DNA from: Planococcus sp. CP5-4_YE
GTDB lineage: Bacteria > Bacillota > Bacilli > Bacillales_A > Planococcaceae
Reading direction: 5' to 3'
DNA: 64,000 bases
Assembly: GCF_019042655.1 (NCBI RefSeq)
Contig: NZ_JAHPZO010000011.1
Coordinates: forward strand, 1 to 64,000
Shown here piece by piece: positions 25,472 through 33,931 of the stretch. The stretch's first letter is position 1, and every line of letters starts with the position of its first letter. A program made the translations under genes and the position numbers. The notes beneath the pieces were generated by a model, which ran no database searches, was not told the DNA's origin, and was given only the letters and a program-made list of their open reading frames with translations.

Positions 25472-26224
25472 ATGGAAAAACATAAATCGCTTTGGCTGGT
25501 TTGGCAAAATGTCAATACTCGGTTATTTTACCATGTTGCCACGCTATCGTTTTTTGAAAATCAATATACATTTCAATATACCCATCAAAGTGAGGGCCCT
25601 CAAAAGTTAAAAGATGCGTTGAAAAATGGATATTTACCTCATCCGATGTTTCCGGATTTAGAAAAGGAATATAAGTCTAAAGATTTATTTGGTGCTTTCA
25701 AACGTCGGTTACCTTCTGAGATACGTGCCGACTTTCCAATAATTTTAAATGATTTGCATTTAACTAAAGATTATTCAGAAATGGATTTGCTAGAACGAAC
25801 GCGTGGTAAATTAGGCAGTGATCAATATTCTTTTGAAAAACCGCTCAAAGTAGTAAATGGCTTGCTGAAAACATCATTTTATATTAATGGTATGGCTTAT
25901 CAAAATTTACCAAAGAATTGGCCAGATATTTTAAAAACAAATAAGAAAATAAAATTACAGTTAGAACCAGATAACCCAGTTGATGAAAATGCTGTAGCAA
26001 TTTATACTGATTTCGGAATCAAACTTGGGTACGTGCCACGCTTTTATGCATCTGGTATAGCTGCATTATTAAATAATCAAATGATTCCGGATTTAAGAAT
26101 AAATTTTATCAATGCAGTGGGTAGTTCGAGTTGGTGGGTTAATATAGAGTTTGAATGTGACTTACCTCCTCTCAATAAAGAAGAATTAACGGATTTAGAT
26201 CCTATATTTGAGCAAGTGATCTAA
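25472..26224 (+). CDS. HipS-like plus HIRAN domain protein (probable antitoxin)
   Basis: A 250-residue protein with two parts. Residues about 5-115 resemble the N-subdomain of HipA (HipS in the tripartite HipBST systems): LWLVWQNVNTRLFYHVATLS, then FGAFKRRLPSEIRADFP and MDLLERTRGK. Residues about 130-225 form a HIRAN domain, with the core LEPDNPVDENAVAIY and LGYVPRFYA; HIRAN domains bind DNA ends or 3' single-stranded DNA. The ATG at 25472 follows gagggagag. With the upstream kinase it forms a two-gene unit of the kinase plus HipS-HIRAN type. The HipS part probably restrains the kinase, while HIRAN may sense DNA damage or phage DNA (inference). Confidence 0.8.
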   Translation: MEKHKSLWLVWQNVNTRLFYHVATLSFFENQYTFQYTHQSEGPQKLKDALKNGYLPHPMFPDLEKEYKSKDLFGAFKRRLPSEIRADFPIILNDLHLTKDYSEMDLLERTRGKLGSDQYSFEKPLKVVNGLLKTSFYINGMAYQNLPKNWPDILKTNKKIKLQLEPDNPVDENAVAIYTDFGIKLGYVPRFYASGIAALLNNQMIPDLRINFINAVGSSSWWVNIEFECDLPPLNKEELTDLDPIFEQVI

Positions 26225-26270
26225 AGAGGGAGAAAAACTATTATTCAAAGTTTAATAGTTGTATAACTAA

Positions 26271-26300
26271 AAGCGGAATCTGTTAAAGGTTCCGCCTTTA
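26271..26300 (+). terminator. Terminator of the Hip-like operon
   Basis: gcggaatc / ggttccgc stem preceded by A and followed by TTTATTTATTT. It closes the two-gene island. Confidence 0.75.
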
Positions 26301-26370
26301 TTTATTTAATACTTATATCTAATAGACATAAAAGTCTAGGAGGAACTAGATAGCATAAAGGAGGACCACT

Positions 26371-26853
26371 ATGATCTCAGAAACTGATCTGCAGCATTTA
26401 AATCGCTGTGTAGAACTCGCCGAACAGGCGCTTGAAAAAGGGGACGAGCCGTTTGGTTCCATTCTCGTCTCGGCACAGGGTGATGTGTTGTTCGAAGACC
26501 ATAACCACGTGGCATCAGGCGACCATACGCAGCATCCAGAATTTGCAATCGCGCGCTGGGCGGCAGAGCATCTAACCCCGGAAGAACGGGCGCAAGCGAC
26601 CGTCTATACGTCAGGCGAGCATTGCCCGATGTGCGCGGCGGCGCATGGCTGGGTCGGGCTCGGCCGCATCGTCTACGCGAGTTCGTCGAAGCAGTTGGGG
26701 GAGTGGATGCAAGAGTTCGGAGCCGCGCCTTCGCCTGTCCGCAACCTTTCCATCCCGGAAATCCTGACAGATCCGGACATCGACGGGCCGGTGCCGGAAC
26801 TAGCGGAACAAGTGCATCAGCTTCATCGGCGCTTGCACGAATCGAAACAGTAA
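26371..26853 (+). CDS. Nucleoside/guanine deaminase (CDA superfamily)
   Basis: A 160-residue zinc-dependent deaminase. The first zinc and proton-shuttle motif is HPEFAIARWA (His and Glu, about 50); the second is EHCPMCAAAH (two Cys, about 85). Length and motifs place it with the tRNA adenosine/guanine/cytosine deaminase group. The C-terminal half lacks the features of TadA, so a free base or nucleoside is the likelier substrate. The ATG follows aaaggaggaccact. It is monocistronic, with a bidirectional terminator separating it from ahpF. Confidence 0.85.
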   Translation: MISETDLQHLNRCVELAEQALEKGDEPFGSILVSAQGDVLFEDHNHVASGDHTQHPEFAIARWAAEHLTPEERAQATVYTSGEHCPMCAAAHGWVGLGRIVYASSSKQLGEWMQEFGAAPSPVRNLSIPEILTDPDIDGPVPELAEQVHQLHRRLHESKQ

Positions 26854-26860
26854 GCACATA

Positions 26861-26900
26861 AAAAGGACTGCGAAGAGAAAAATCTCTTCGCAGTCCTTTT
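26861..26900. terminator. Bidirectional terminator
   Basis: Perfect 18-bp stem aaaaggactgcgaagaga / tctcttcgcagtcctttt between the convergent deaminase and ahpF genes. Confidence 0.9.
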
Positions 26901-26907
26901 GTCTTTA

Positions 26908-28455
26908 TTACACCAAAACAGGGATATCGCTTCGGATGAGGTGGTCGAACGCGCTCAGTGAAGCCGTTGCGCCAGAGCCCATCGAAATGATGATCTGTTT
27001 GTACGGGATGTTTGTGCAGTCGCCTGCTGCAAACACGCCCGGCATGTTCGTTGCGCCGCGCTGGTCGATGACGATTTCGCCGTGAGCGGTGCGCTCGACA
27101 AAGTCACCGAGCCAGTCGGTGTTTGGCACAAGGCCGATTTGGACGAAGACGCCGGATAGTTCGACATGCTTTTCTTCGCCGCTTTGAAGGTCGATATAGG
27201 AAAGCCCGTTCACTTTATCGGTACCGGTGATTTCCTGTGTACGGGCATTCCTCAGCACCGTAACGTTCGGCAAGCTCTTCAAGCGGTCCTGCAAAACAGA
27301 ATCCGCTTTAAGCTCTGCATTGTATTCCAGCACCGTCACATGGTTGGTGATGCCTGCGAGGTCAATCGCGGCTTCCACGCCGGAGTTGCCGCCGCCGATG
27401 ACCGCGACGTCTTTGCCGGAAAATAGCGGGCCGTCGCAATGCGGGCAGTAGGCCACGCCTTTGTTCTTGAATTCCTCTTCGCCAGGGACGTCGATATTGC
27501 GCCAGCGGGCACCTGTTGAAAGAATGACGGTTTTGCCTTTGACGACAGCGCCGTTTTCGAGTTCAAGCTCGAACAGCTCTTTTTTCTCCAAGCGTTTTGC
27601 GCGCTGCAAGTTCATCAGCTCGATATCGTATTCTTTCACATGCTCTTCAAGGCTGGCCGCAAATTTCGGGCCTTCCGTGTGCTTGACGCTGACGAAGTTC
27701 TCGATGCTCAAGGTATCCATCACTTGGCCGCCGAAATGTTCTGCGACGATTCCCGTGCGGATGCCTTTACGTGCCGCATAAATCGCCGCGCTGGCTCCAG
27801 CCGGCCCTCCGCCGACAACGAGCACATCAAACGGATCTTTGCCTTCGAATTCGGAAGCGTCTGGTGCGCTGCCGAGCTTCGCAAGCAATTCCTCAAGCGA
27901 CATGCGGCCGCTCGCAAACGATTCGCCGTTCAAGAAGACTGTCGGAACAGCCATGATGTCTTTACGTTCGACTTCTTCTTTGAAGGCAGCCCCGTCGATC
28001 ATCGTATGTGTGATGTTCGGGTTTAGGACGCTCATCAAATTGAGTGATTGCACGACTTCCGGGCAGTTCTGGCAGCTTAGGCTGATATAGGATTCGAAAT
28101 GGTAAGAACCCTCCAGGTTTTTGATCTGGTCCATCGTTTTTTCATCGGCTTTCGGCGCGCGTCCGCTCACTTGCAACAAGGCAAGGACGAGCGACGTGAA
28201 TTCATGGCCGAGCGGGATTCCCGCAAAGGTAATGCCCATGTCTTCGCCGGCACGGGTAACGCTGAAACTCGGTGTTCTCTCAAGCTCCGTGCGCTCCATT
28301 TGAATGCGCGGCGACATGGCGGACAGTTCTTCCACCAAATCGACCATATCTGTTGATACCTTATCGGAGCCGGCGCTCACCTGGAGCAGCACGTCGCCTT
28401 CCAATAGCTGCAAGTATTGCTCTAATTGAGATTTGATTTGCGCATCTAGTATCAT
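26908..28455 (-). CDS. ahpF: Alkyl hydroperoxide reductase subunit F (NADH:peroxiredoxin reductase)
   Basis: A 515-residue flavoprotein that uses NADH to reduce AhpC. The N-terminal domain (about 1-195) is a tandem thioredoxin-like fold with the CQNC redox pair (about 128). The C-terminal part is thioredoxin-reductase-like, with FAD motif VGGGPAGASAAIYAARKG (about 215), CPHC redox pair (about 344) and NAD motif GGGNSGVEAA. The ATG at 28455 follows aaggagttttgaca. It lies 12 bp after ahpC in the same direction; the two form the classical ahpCF operon. Confidence 0.96.
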   Translation of the reverse strand: MILDAQIKSQLEQYLQLLEGDVLLQVSAGSDKVSTDMVDLVEELSAMSPRIQMERTELERTPSFSVTRAGEDMGITFAGIPLGHEFTSLVLALLQVSGRAPKADEKTMDQIKNLEGSYHFESYISLSCQNCPEVVQSLNLMSVLNPNITHTMIDGAAFKEEVERKDIMAVPTVFLNGESFASGRMSLEELLAKLGSAPDASEFEGKDPFDVLVVGGGPAGASAAIYAARKGIRTGIVAEHFGGQVMDTLSIENFVSVKHTEGPKFAASLEEHVKEYDIELMNLQRAKRLEKKELFELELENGAVVKGKTVILSTGARWRNIDVPGEEEFKNKGVAYCPHCDGPLFSGKDVAVIGGGNSGVEAAIDLAGITNHVTVLEYNAELKADSVLQDRLKSLPNVTVLRNARTQEITGTDKVNGLSYIDLQSGEEKHVELSGVFVQIGLVPNTDWLGDFVERTAHGEIVIDQRGATNMPGVFAAGDCTNIPYKQIIISMGSGATASLSAFDHLIRSDIPVLV

Positions 28456-28467
28456 TGTCAAAACTCC

Positions 28468-29037
28468 TTAAATTTTACCTACGAGGTCAAGGCTTGGCTT
28501 CAATGTGTCGCCGCCTTCTTCCCATTTAGCCGGGCATACTTCGCCTGGGTTGTTGCGCACGTATTGTGCCGCTTTGATTTTGCCGACAAGCGTGCTTGCG
28601 TCGCGGCCGATGCCGTCTGCGTTGATTTCTGCAGCTTGGACGATGCCTTCCGGGTCGACGATGAATGTGCCGCGCTGTGCAAGGCCTTCTTCTTCATTAA
28701 GAACATCGAATCCGCGTGAAATGCGCTGCGACGGGTCGCCGATCATTGTGTATTCGATTTTGCCGATTGCATCTGAATGGTCGTGCCAAGCTTTGTGGGT
28801 GAAGTGAGTGTCTGTAGAAACAGAGTATACTTCCACGCCAAGCTCTTTCAATGTTGCGTACTGGCTTTGGAGATCCTCAAGTTCAGTTGGGCAAACGAAT
28901 GTGAAGTCTGCTGGGTAGAAGCACACGACGCTCCATTGGCCTTTCATGTTTTCTTCTGTAACCTCGATAAAGTCGCCGCTCGCCGCCTGGTAAGCTGACG
29001 CGTTAAATGGTTGGATTTCTTTTCCGATTAAAGACAT
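28468..29037 (-). CDS. ahpC: Alkyl hydroperoxide reductase subunit C (peroxiredoxin)
   Basis: A typical 2-Cys peroxiredoxin of 189 residues that removes H2O2, organic peroxides and peroxynitrite. The peroxidatic Cys is in [10 protein letters not shown] (about 48) and the resolving Cys in [10 protein letters not shown] (about 168). The ATG at 29037 ([11 protein letters not shown]) is the conserved start and follows aggaggtaattacttt. It is the first gene of ahpCF and carries a PerR-like operator about 95 bp upstream. Confidence 0.97.
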   Translation of the reverse strand: MSLIGKEIQPFNASAYQAASGDFIEVTEENMKGQWSVVCFYPADFTFVCPTELEDLQSQYATLKELGVEVYSVSTDTHFTHKAWHDHSDAIGKIEYTMIGDPSQRISRGFDVLNEEEGLAQRGTFIVDPEGIVQAAEINADGIGRDASTLVGKIKAAQYVRNNPGEVCPAKWEEGGDTLKPSLDLVGKI

Positions 29038-29129
29038 AAAGTAATTACCTCCTGAATGTTTTTTAGAATGAATATAATAGATAACTAAAATAATCGAGGA
29101 AATACGCCTCAATTAATATCGTTATCTGA

Positions 29130-29144
29130 TTATAATAATTCTAA
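29130..29144 (-). promoter_or_regulatory. PerR box upstream of ahpC
   Basis: ttataataattctaa matches the PerR consensus TTATAATNATTATAA at all but one defined position. Placement about 95 bp before the ahpC start fits peroxide-induced derepression. Confidence 0.75.
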
Positions 29145-29197
29145 TGATATTTCCATTGTCATATGAAACGTGGCTTTTGTCAAAGAGAACCCATATG

Positions 29198-29250
29198 TGT
29201 AAACGCTTTCTTTATAGGAGTAAGAAAAACCGCCGGTAAAAGCGTTTTCA
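29198..29250 (+). promoter_or_regulatory. Two cre-like sequences
   Basis: tgtaaacgctttct (29198-29211) and taaaagcgttttca (29237-29250) each differ from the cre consensus at one position. They lie between ahpC and the divergent oxidoreductase at 29485. CcpA control of one of these is possible, but which one is unclear. Confidence 0.4.
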
Positions 29251-29484
29251 ATGTAAATTGCCGAATATTTAAAGTCTCGAAAAGATAGTGAAATAACTAT
29301 CAATCAAATATTGTGAGATAATTAAGTGGTGTCTAAGTATGATGTTTTCTCATCCGATCATCCTAATTGAGAGGAATGCAACGGAGCAAGTACAGTTAGT
29401 TTTTGTCTGATTTGCCCGTCTCTGTGGTGTGAGTTTTTACTAGTGTAGTTTATGATGGAAAGAAAACAGGGGGAGTTGGATGGC
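29251..29484. other. Remainder of the ahpC / oxidoreductase intergenic region
   Basis: About 230 bases of AT-rich sequence with no gene. Together with the PerR and cre-like sites upstream it makes a 447-bp divergent regulatory region. I see no clear promoter for the oxidoreductase. Confidence 0.4.
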
Positions 29485-30537
29485 ATGAAAGTGGGCATCA
29501 TCGGGTGTGGAGGAATCGCCAAAACACGCCATGCGCCGGAATATTTAGCGAATCCGTATGTCGACGGTATCGTCTTTTACGACCGCAACTTGCACCGTTC
29601 CGAAGCGATGGTGGAATTGTTCGGCGGCAGGAATGTCGAGAATGTCGAAGACTTATTCAACGATCCGGATATTATCGCCATCAGCGATTGTTCGTCGAAT
29701 GAAAACCATCGTTTATTTTCCACGCAGGCACTATTGAGCGGCAAGCACGTGCTGTGCGAAAAACCGATCTCCTTGACGGTGGCACACGCTAAGGAGATTT
29801 TGGCGGCACAGAAAAAATCCGGCAAGAAACTGATGGTCGACCATAATCAGCGGTTCACGCGCGCGCATCAAAAAGCGCGGGAAATCCTGGCCAGTGGAGA
29901 GCTCGGTAAAGTCTTGACCTTCCGCACCGCTTTCGGGCATTCAGGCCCGGAATCCTGGGGAATCAATAAAACCAAATCGACATGGTTTTTCAAGAAGGAA
30001 CGTTCGGGCTTCGGTGTTGGCGGCGACCTCGGCATCCATAAAATCGATTTGCTGCATTACTTGCTCGATGATGAAATCATTCAAGTGAGCGCCTTTCAAG
30101 GAGCTTTGCACAAAACGGATGAAAACGGCGAGCCGATTGAAGTATGCGACAATCTTGTCTGCAGCTTGGTGACCGAAAAAGGGCGTCTCGGAAACGCTGC
30201 CTTCTCCTGGACCTATTACGGGGAAGAAGACAATAGCACCGTCGTTTATTGCGAGAAAGGCATCATGAAAATCTACCACAATGACGAGTATCAGCTGGAG
30301 CTCATCATGGAATCCGGCGAGAAAGTGAACTACCAGCTGGAAGTGATCCAAACGAATGACAACCAGACTCCGAGCGGTGTCATTGATGCATTTGTCGATT
30401 CCATTCACCTGGATCAGGAGCCGATCGTTACGGGAGAAGATGCCTTGAAATCACTGAAAGTTATTTTGGGCATCATGGAAGCAGCCGACACCAAGCAAGT
30501 GGTCACCATCGAAAAAGAGTCTCTCCTTCATCATTAA
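29485..30537 (+). CDS. Gfo/Idh/MocA-family NAD(P) oxidoreductase
   Basis: A 350-residue sugar- or inositol-type dehydrogenase. The N-terminal Rossmann fold has KVGIIGCGGIAKTRH (1-15), and the family EKP motif is in LCEKPISLTVAHAK (about 88-101, Lys catalytic). GGDLGIHKIDLLHYLL (about 172-187) holds the conserved Asp/His of the substrate domain. The ATG at 29485 is chosen because gggggag lies about nine bases upstream; the frame's earlier ATG at 29452 has no site. It stands alone, followed at once by repeat copy 3. The substrate is unknown, but possible cre sites upstream would fit sugar metabolism. Confidence 0.87.
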   Translation: MKVGIIGCGGIAKTRHAPEYLANPYVDGIVFYDRNLHRSEAMVELFGGRNVENVEDLFNDPDIIAISDCSSNENHRLFSTQALLSGKHVLCEKPISLTVAHAKEILAAQKKSGKKLMVDHNQRFTRAHQKAREILASGELGKVLTFRTAFGHSGPESWGINKTKSTWFFKKERSGFGVGGDLGIHKIDLLHYLLDDEIIQVSAFQGALHKTDENGEPIEVCDNLVCSLVTEKGRLGNAAFSWTYYGEEDNSTVVYCEKGIMKIYHNDEYQLELIMESGEKVNYQLEVIQTNDNQTPSGVIDAFVDSIHLDQEPIVTGEDALKSLKVILGIMEAADTKQVVTIEKESLLHH

Positions 30538-30577
30538 GGAGAGACTCTTTGCTTGTCGAGAAAATTAAGAAGCCATA

Positions 30578-30698
30578 TTTTCCGAAGCTTATCGCTCGCT
30601 TTCCGTGGGCTCGCGCCCAAGCCTCCTCAGCCGCTTCGCTGCTTGCGGGGTCTCGGTCGTCTCGCTTTACCACTGGAGTCGAGCAAACGCTTCTCCAA
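30578..30698 (+). repeat. Dispersed intergenic repeat, copy 3 (short form)
   Basis: About 120 bp with the same ends as copies 1 and 2 (ttccgaagctt-tcgctcgctttccgtgg at the left, cgagcaaacgcttctcc at the right). The central ~140-bp portion present in the long copies is missing. The ccgcttcgctgc and gcggggtctcggtcgtctcgct blocks are conserved. It fills the gap between convergent genes. Confidence 0.8.
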
Positions 30699-30797
30699 AT
30701 ACTTAGGTAGAACATTGATCTTAAAAGGTAGAATAAGTGATTTTCTTTCTATACATAATGAATCACTAACTTCTTTAACACTATTCTTTCATTTCGC

Positions 30798-31937
30798 TCA
30801 TAGTTTGAAACGGTTGAGTGAGAAGGGGGCGATGTCGAATTCGGTGTGGCCGTCTGTTGCTAATTGGCTCAATACTTCGCCCATGACGCTGCCGAATTTG
30901 AAGCCGTGGCCGGTAAAGCCGCAGGCGAAAATGACGCGCTCGTTGTCCGGATGGCGGTCGATGATGAAGTTATGGTCGTCCGAGACAGTGTATAAACAAG
31001 TTTTGCCTTGTTTCAACTCTCCGCTCGCTTCCGGCATATAGAGGTCCAAGAATCTTCTTAAGTCGCCTTCATCCAATTCGTATTGCCCGAAGTTCTGGGT
31101 TTGTTCGTCCGGGTCGATTGGCTGTCCGCCGTCCGAGCGTCCGACTTTTACGCCAGCGCCGTCGATGCTCGGAAAACCGTAGAACATCATTTCGGGACCT
31201 TCTACAAAAAAACCAGGAAATTGATCGGCATTGTACATCTCAGGTGCTTCAAACCAACCGACCGCTTTGCGTGTCGGTTGGATCGGCAATTGCAGCTCCG
31301 GCAGTAGCTTCTTTGCCCATGCACCGGCTGTGACGATCACTTTTTCAGCATAGAAAACACCTTGCCCGGTGGAGATTTTCACTCGGTCCCCGTCCTGTAT
31401 ATCGATGTGCTGGACGGGTGTATTCGGCACGTAGTGAACGCCGTTTTCGAGCGCCAGTTTCTTATAGGCACGGATGGCATTTTCGCTGTACAACACGCCT
31501 GCTTGTGCTTCAAAGCAGCCGATGAAATGCTCGGGCACTGTGAAGCCTGGCCATCTTTCCTGGATCGCGCTGCTACTTAGTATTTCGAGCGGCAAGCCGT
31601 AGCTGTTCGCGGCTGCGATGCTCTCAAGCAGAAAAGGAGAGTCTTCCGGGCCTAGCCCAATAACGCCGGTCTTGTCAAAAATCTTGTAGCCGGTCTGCTT
31701 CTCCAAGTCTTCCCATAATTGCTGCGCGCGCAACACTAACCTTACGTAATGCCTGCCTTCCCCGTAAGCGTGCCGGATCAATCGGGTATCGCCGTGATGG
31801 CTGCCGTTCGCATGGGGCGGGTCGAATGCATCGATCACCAATGTCTTCTTGCCTTGCTGTGCCAAAAAGGCGCCGGCAGCCATGCCCATCGTTCCGGAAC
31901 CGACGATGGCGACATCAAAAACAGTTTCCTCGCTCAT
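30798..31937 (-). CDS. Monomeric sarcosine oxidase / N-methyl-amino-acid oxidase (MSOX/SolA family)
   Basis: A 379-residue flavoenzyme that oxidises N-methyl amino acids such as sarcosine or N-methyltryptophan, giving formaldehyde and H2O2. The FAD motif is VGSGTMGMAAGAFLAQQG near the N-terminus. HGDTRLIRHAYGEG (about 44) is the MSOX signature. The covalent-flavin Cys is in GKTCLYTVSDDHNF (about 310), and ACGFTGHGFKFGSVMGE is near the C-terminus. The ATG at 31937 gives the conserved start; the frame continues 35 codons upstream without support. Divergent from the S-box operon at 32092. Confidence 0.87.
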   Translation of the reverse strand: MSEETVFDVAIVGSGTMGMAAGAFLAQQGKKTLVIDAFDPPHANGSHHGDTRLIRHAYGEGRHYVRLVLRAQQLWEDLEKQTGYKIFDKTGVIGLGPEDSPFLLESIAAANSYGLPLEILSSSAIQERWPGFTVPEHFIGCFEAQAGVLYSENAIRAYKKLALENGVHYVPNTPVQHIDIQDGDRVKISTGQGVFYAEKVIVTAGAWAKKLLPELQLPIQPTRKAVGWFEAPEMYNADQFPGFFVEGPEMMFYGFPSIDGAGVKVGRSDGGQPIDPDEQTQNFGQYELDEGDLRRFLDLYMPEASGELKQGKTCLYTVSDDHNFIIDRHPDNERVIFACGFTGHGFKFGSVMGEVLSQLATDGHTEFDIAPFSLNRFKL

Positions 31938-32091
31938 TTCGTGTTCAACTCCGCTCTTATAGTGGATGTCAGCCGTCCAGTGAAAATCTGGCCGTAAGTA
32001 AATATTAAAATCGATGGTATGCAATGCGGCTCGCTTTGTCAATTTCCTGGTGAATCTTTATGCGAATTTTTGATTTATTTTCAAAAAGGGT

Positions 32092-32120
32092 TTGACAGCA
32101 GTGGCTATCTCAAATACTAT
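32092..32120 (+). promoter_or_regulatory. SigA-type promoter of the S-box operon
   Basis: TTGACA (32092-32097), a 17-bp spacer, then TACTAT (32115-32120). Transcription would start about 20 bases before the riboswitch. Confidence 0.75.
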
Positions 32121-32146
32121 CGTTAATATGTTAATAAATTGAATAA

Positions 32147-32248
32147 CTTATCCAGAGAGACCGAGGGACAGGCCCTATGACGTCCAGCAACCATCATACA
32201 CATGAGAGGTGCTAATTCCTGCAGGATGTTTTCATTCTGAGAGATAAG
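32147..32248 (+). promoter_or_regulatory. SAM-I riboswitch (S-box)
   Basis: Clear S-box aptamer. The P1 stem is cttatc (32147-32152) with gataag (32243-32248). The conserved cores gagaccgagggacaggccc, tgacgtccagcaacc and gagaggtgctaattcctgca occur in order. Binding of S-adenosylmethionine stabilises P1 and lets the downstream terminator form, switching off the sulfur-amino-acid genes that follow. Confidence 0.96.
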
Positions 32249-32258
32249 AAATTGGTCG

Positions 32259-32289
32259 AAGCCTCTTTCCTATTGGAAGAGGCTTTTTT
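32259..32289 (+). terminator. S-box expression-platform terminator
   Basis: gcctctttcc-tatt-ggaagaggc followed by TTTTTT, ten bases after P1. This is the regulated terminator of the riboswitch. Confidence 0.92.
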
Positions 32290-32377
32290 GCATCCAAAAA
32301 GCAGGAAGTGCGCTTGAAAAAAGCCAGGAAGTCTACTGGAACCATAAAAAAATTGCATTCAAAAAGGAGCTTGAATC

Positions 32378-33190
32378 ATGAAAAGAAACGCTTATGTATT
32401 CGCAACTGCCTGTTTAATAGGCCTTGCCGTAACACTCGCCGGCTGTTCATCGGAAGAGACGGCGAACGCTACAGGAGACCAAGTAATCCGCGTCGGGACG
32501 CAAAACGACTATCCGCCTTTCGCTTTCGCGGATGAGGCCAACCAGCTGACGGGTTACGACGTGGACATGATGAAGGCCGTCGATGAACAATTGGACGGCT
32601 ATACGTTCGAATACGTCGCCGTACCGTGGGACAGCATGTTCCTCGCGCTCGAATCGAATAAAATCCAGGCCATCGCCGATCAAGTGGCGAAAACGCCGGA
32701 GCGCCAAGAAAAGTATTTGTTCACCGATGAATCGTATTTCGCAGCGGAAACGGTCATCGCAGTAAAAGAAGGCCGCGAAGACATCCAAACGATTGAAGAT
32801 TTGGAAGGCAAAGCGGTCGGGGCGTTGGCGGGCGATTCTTACACCTTATTGTTGGAGGAATCTAACGAAACCGCCGCCGAGCCGATTGAATTGAAATACA
32901 GCGAAAGCGGTAACCCGTCGGAAATTCTGCAGGATGTGCAGAACGGCCGTGTCGACGCATACGTCAACGACCCGATCATGATGAACGCGGTACTGGAAAA
33001 AAATGAACTCGGCGTGGAGATTGTCGGGCAATCCCTAGTCAATGACGATATGGGCATCGTCTTGAAAGACGAAGAAAAAGGCCAAGAGCTGAAAGCCTTG
33101 ATCGACCCGATCTTGAAACAGCTGAAAGAAGACGGCACCTTGTCCGAACTGTCCGAGAAATGGACCGGCGGCGACTACATCCCTGAATAA
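32378..33190 (+). CDS. Amino-acid ABC transporter substrate-binding lipoprotein
   Basis: A 270-residue type II periplasmic-binding-type protein of the polar amino-acid family. A signal peptide with lipobox LAGC (Cys about 23) anchors it to the outer face of the membrane. RVGTQNDYPPFAFADE and GYDVDMMKAVDEQL (about 40-70) are the family start, and GALAGDSYTLLLEE contacts the ligand backbone. The ATG follows aaaggagcttgaatc. It is the first gene of a four-gene S-box unit, which indicates that the ligand is a sulfur amino acid such as methionine, cystine or a related compound. Confidence 0.92.
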   Translation: MKRNAYVFATACLIGLAVTLAGCSSEETANATGDQVIRVGTQNDYPPFAFADEANQLTGYDVDMMKAVDEQLDGYTFEYVAVPWDSMFLALESNKIQAIADQVAKTPERQEKYLFTDESYFAAETVIAVKEGREDIQTIEDLEGKAVGALAGDSYTLLLEESNETAAEPIELKYSESGNPSEILQDVQNGRVDAYVNDPIMMNAVLEKNELGVEIVGQSLVNDDMGIVLKDEEKGQELKALIDPILKQLKEDGTLSELSEKWTGGDYIPE

Positions 33191-33211
33191 GCTAGCGGAA
33201 GGACAGAGACA

Positions 33212-33931
33212 ATGGAAAATTTACTGGACTTGAATTTCTTGATCGAGAGCTTTCCTGCCATCCTCTCCAGGCTGCCGGTTACGATCGGCATCGCAGTCGG
33301 CTCGCTGCTGTTGAGCTTGATCATCGGTGTGGCTGCGGCATTGATTAAAATCTACAAAGTGCCCGTGCTCAGCGTCATCACGTCGATCTATATTTCCTTT
33401 ATCCGAGGGACTCCTTTATTGGTGCAGATTTACCTGGTGTTTTACGGGATTCCGAAAATCATTTGTTTTCTACAAAGCGAATATGGCTGGCTTCAGTCGG
33501 CAGACGTCAATAGCATCGCACCCGAATTCTATGCCTTGATGGCCTTTTCCATCAATTTGGGCGCGTATTTATCCGAGACGATCCGTTCGGCGATCGAATC
33601 GGTCGACCGTGGGCAGTTCGAAGCCGCCAAAGCGATTGGCATGACGCCTGTTCAGATGATGCTGAAGATCGTCTTTCCGCAGGCTTTGACGGTCGCGATC
33701 CCGAACCTCGGCAATATGTTCATCAGCACGATTAAAGACACTTCGCTCGTGTTCATCATCGGCGTCATCGATATCATGGGGCAGGCAAAAATCCTCGGCT
33801 CCCGCGGCTTGGCGTTCTTTGAAGTGTATATCGCCGTCTCGATCGTCTATTGGATTTTGTGCATTGTCGTCGAGCGCTTATTGGCGAAGATCGAGAAGCG
33901 TGCACGCAGATATGAAAGAGGGATTGCCTGA
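33212..33931 (+). CDS. Amino-acid ABC transporter permease
   Basis: A 239-residue membrane permease with about five membrane segments. The conserved EAA loop for ATPase contact is visible as FEAAKAIGMTPVQMMLKIVFPQA (about 136-158). The N-terminal SRLPVTIGIAVGSLLLSL and FIRGTPLLVQI segments are typical of the HisM/GlnP group. Its stop overlaps the ATPase start (TGATG), so the two are translationally coupled. A single permease gene implies a homodimer. Confidence 0.93.
   Translation: MENLLDLNFLIESFPAILSRLPVTIGIAVGSLLLSLIIGVAAALIKIYKVPVLSVITSIYISFIRGTPLLVQIYLVFYGIPKIICFLQSEYGWLQSADVNSIAPEFYALMAFSINLGAYLSETIRSAIESVDRGQFEAAKAIGMTPVQMMLKIVFPQALTVAIPNLGNMFISTIKDTSLVFIIGVIDIMGQAKILGSRGLAFFEVYIAVSIVYWILCIVVERLLAKIEKRARRYERGIA

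Noticed and set aside
24585-26224. Canonical hipBA operon
   Set aside because: There is no HipB helix-turn-helix gene, and the kinase lacks the HipA N-subdomain, so the split HipS-HIRAN reading fits better.
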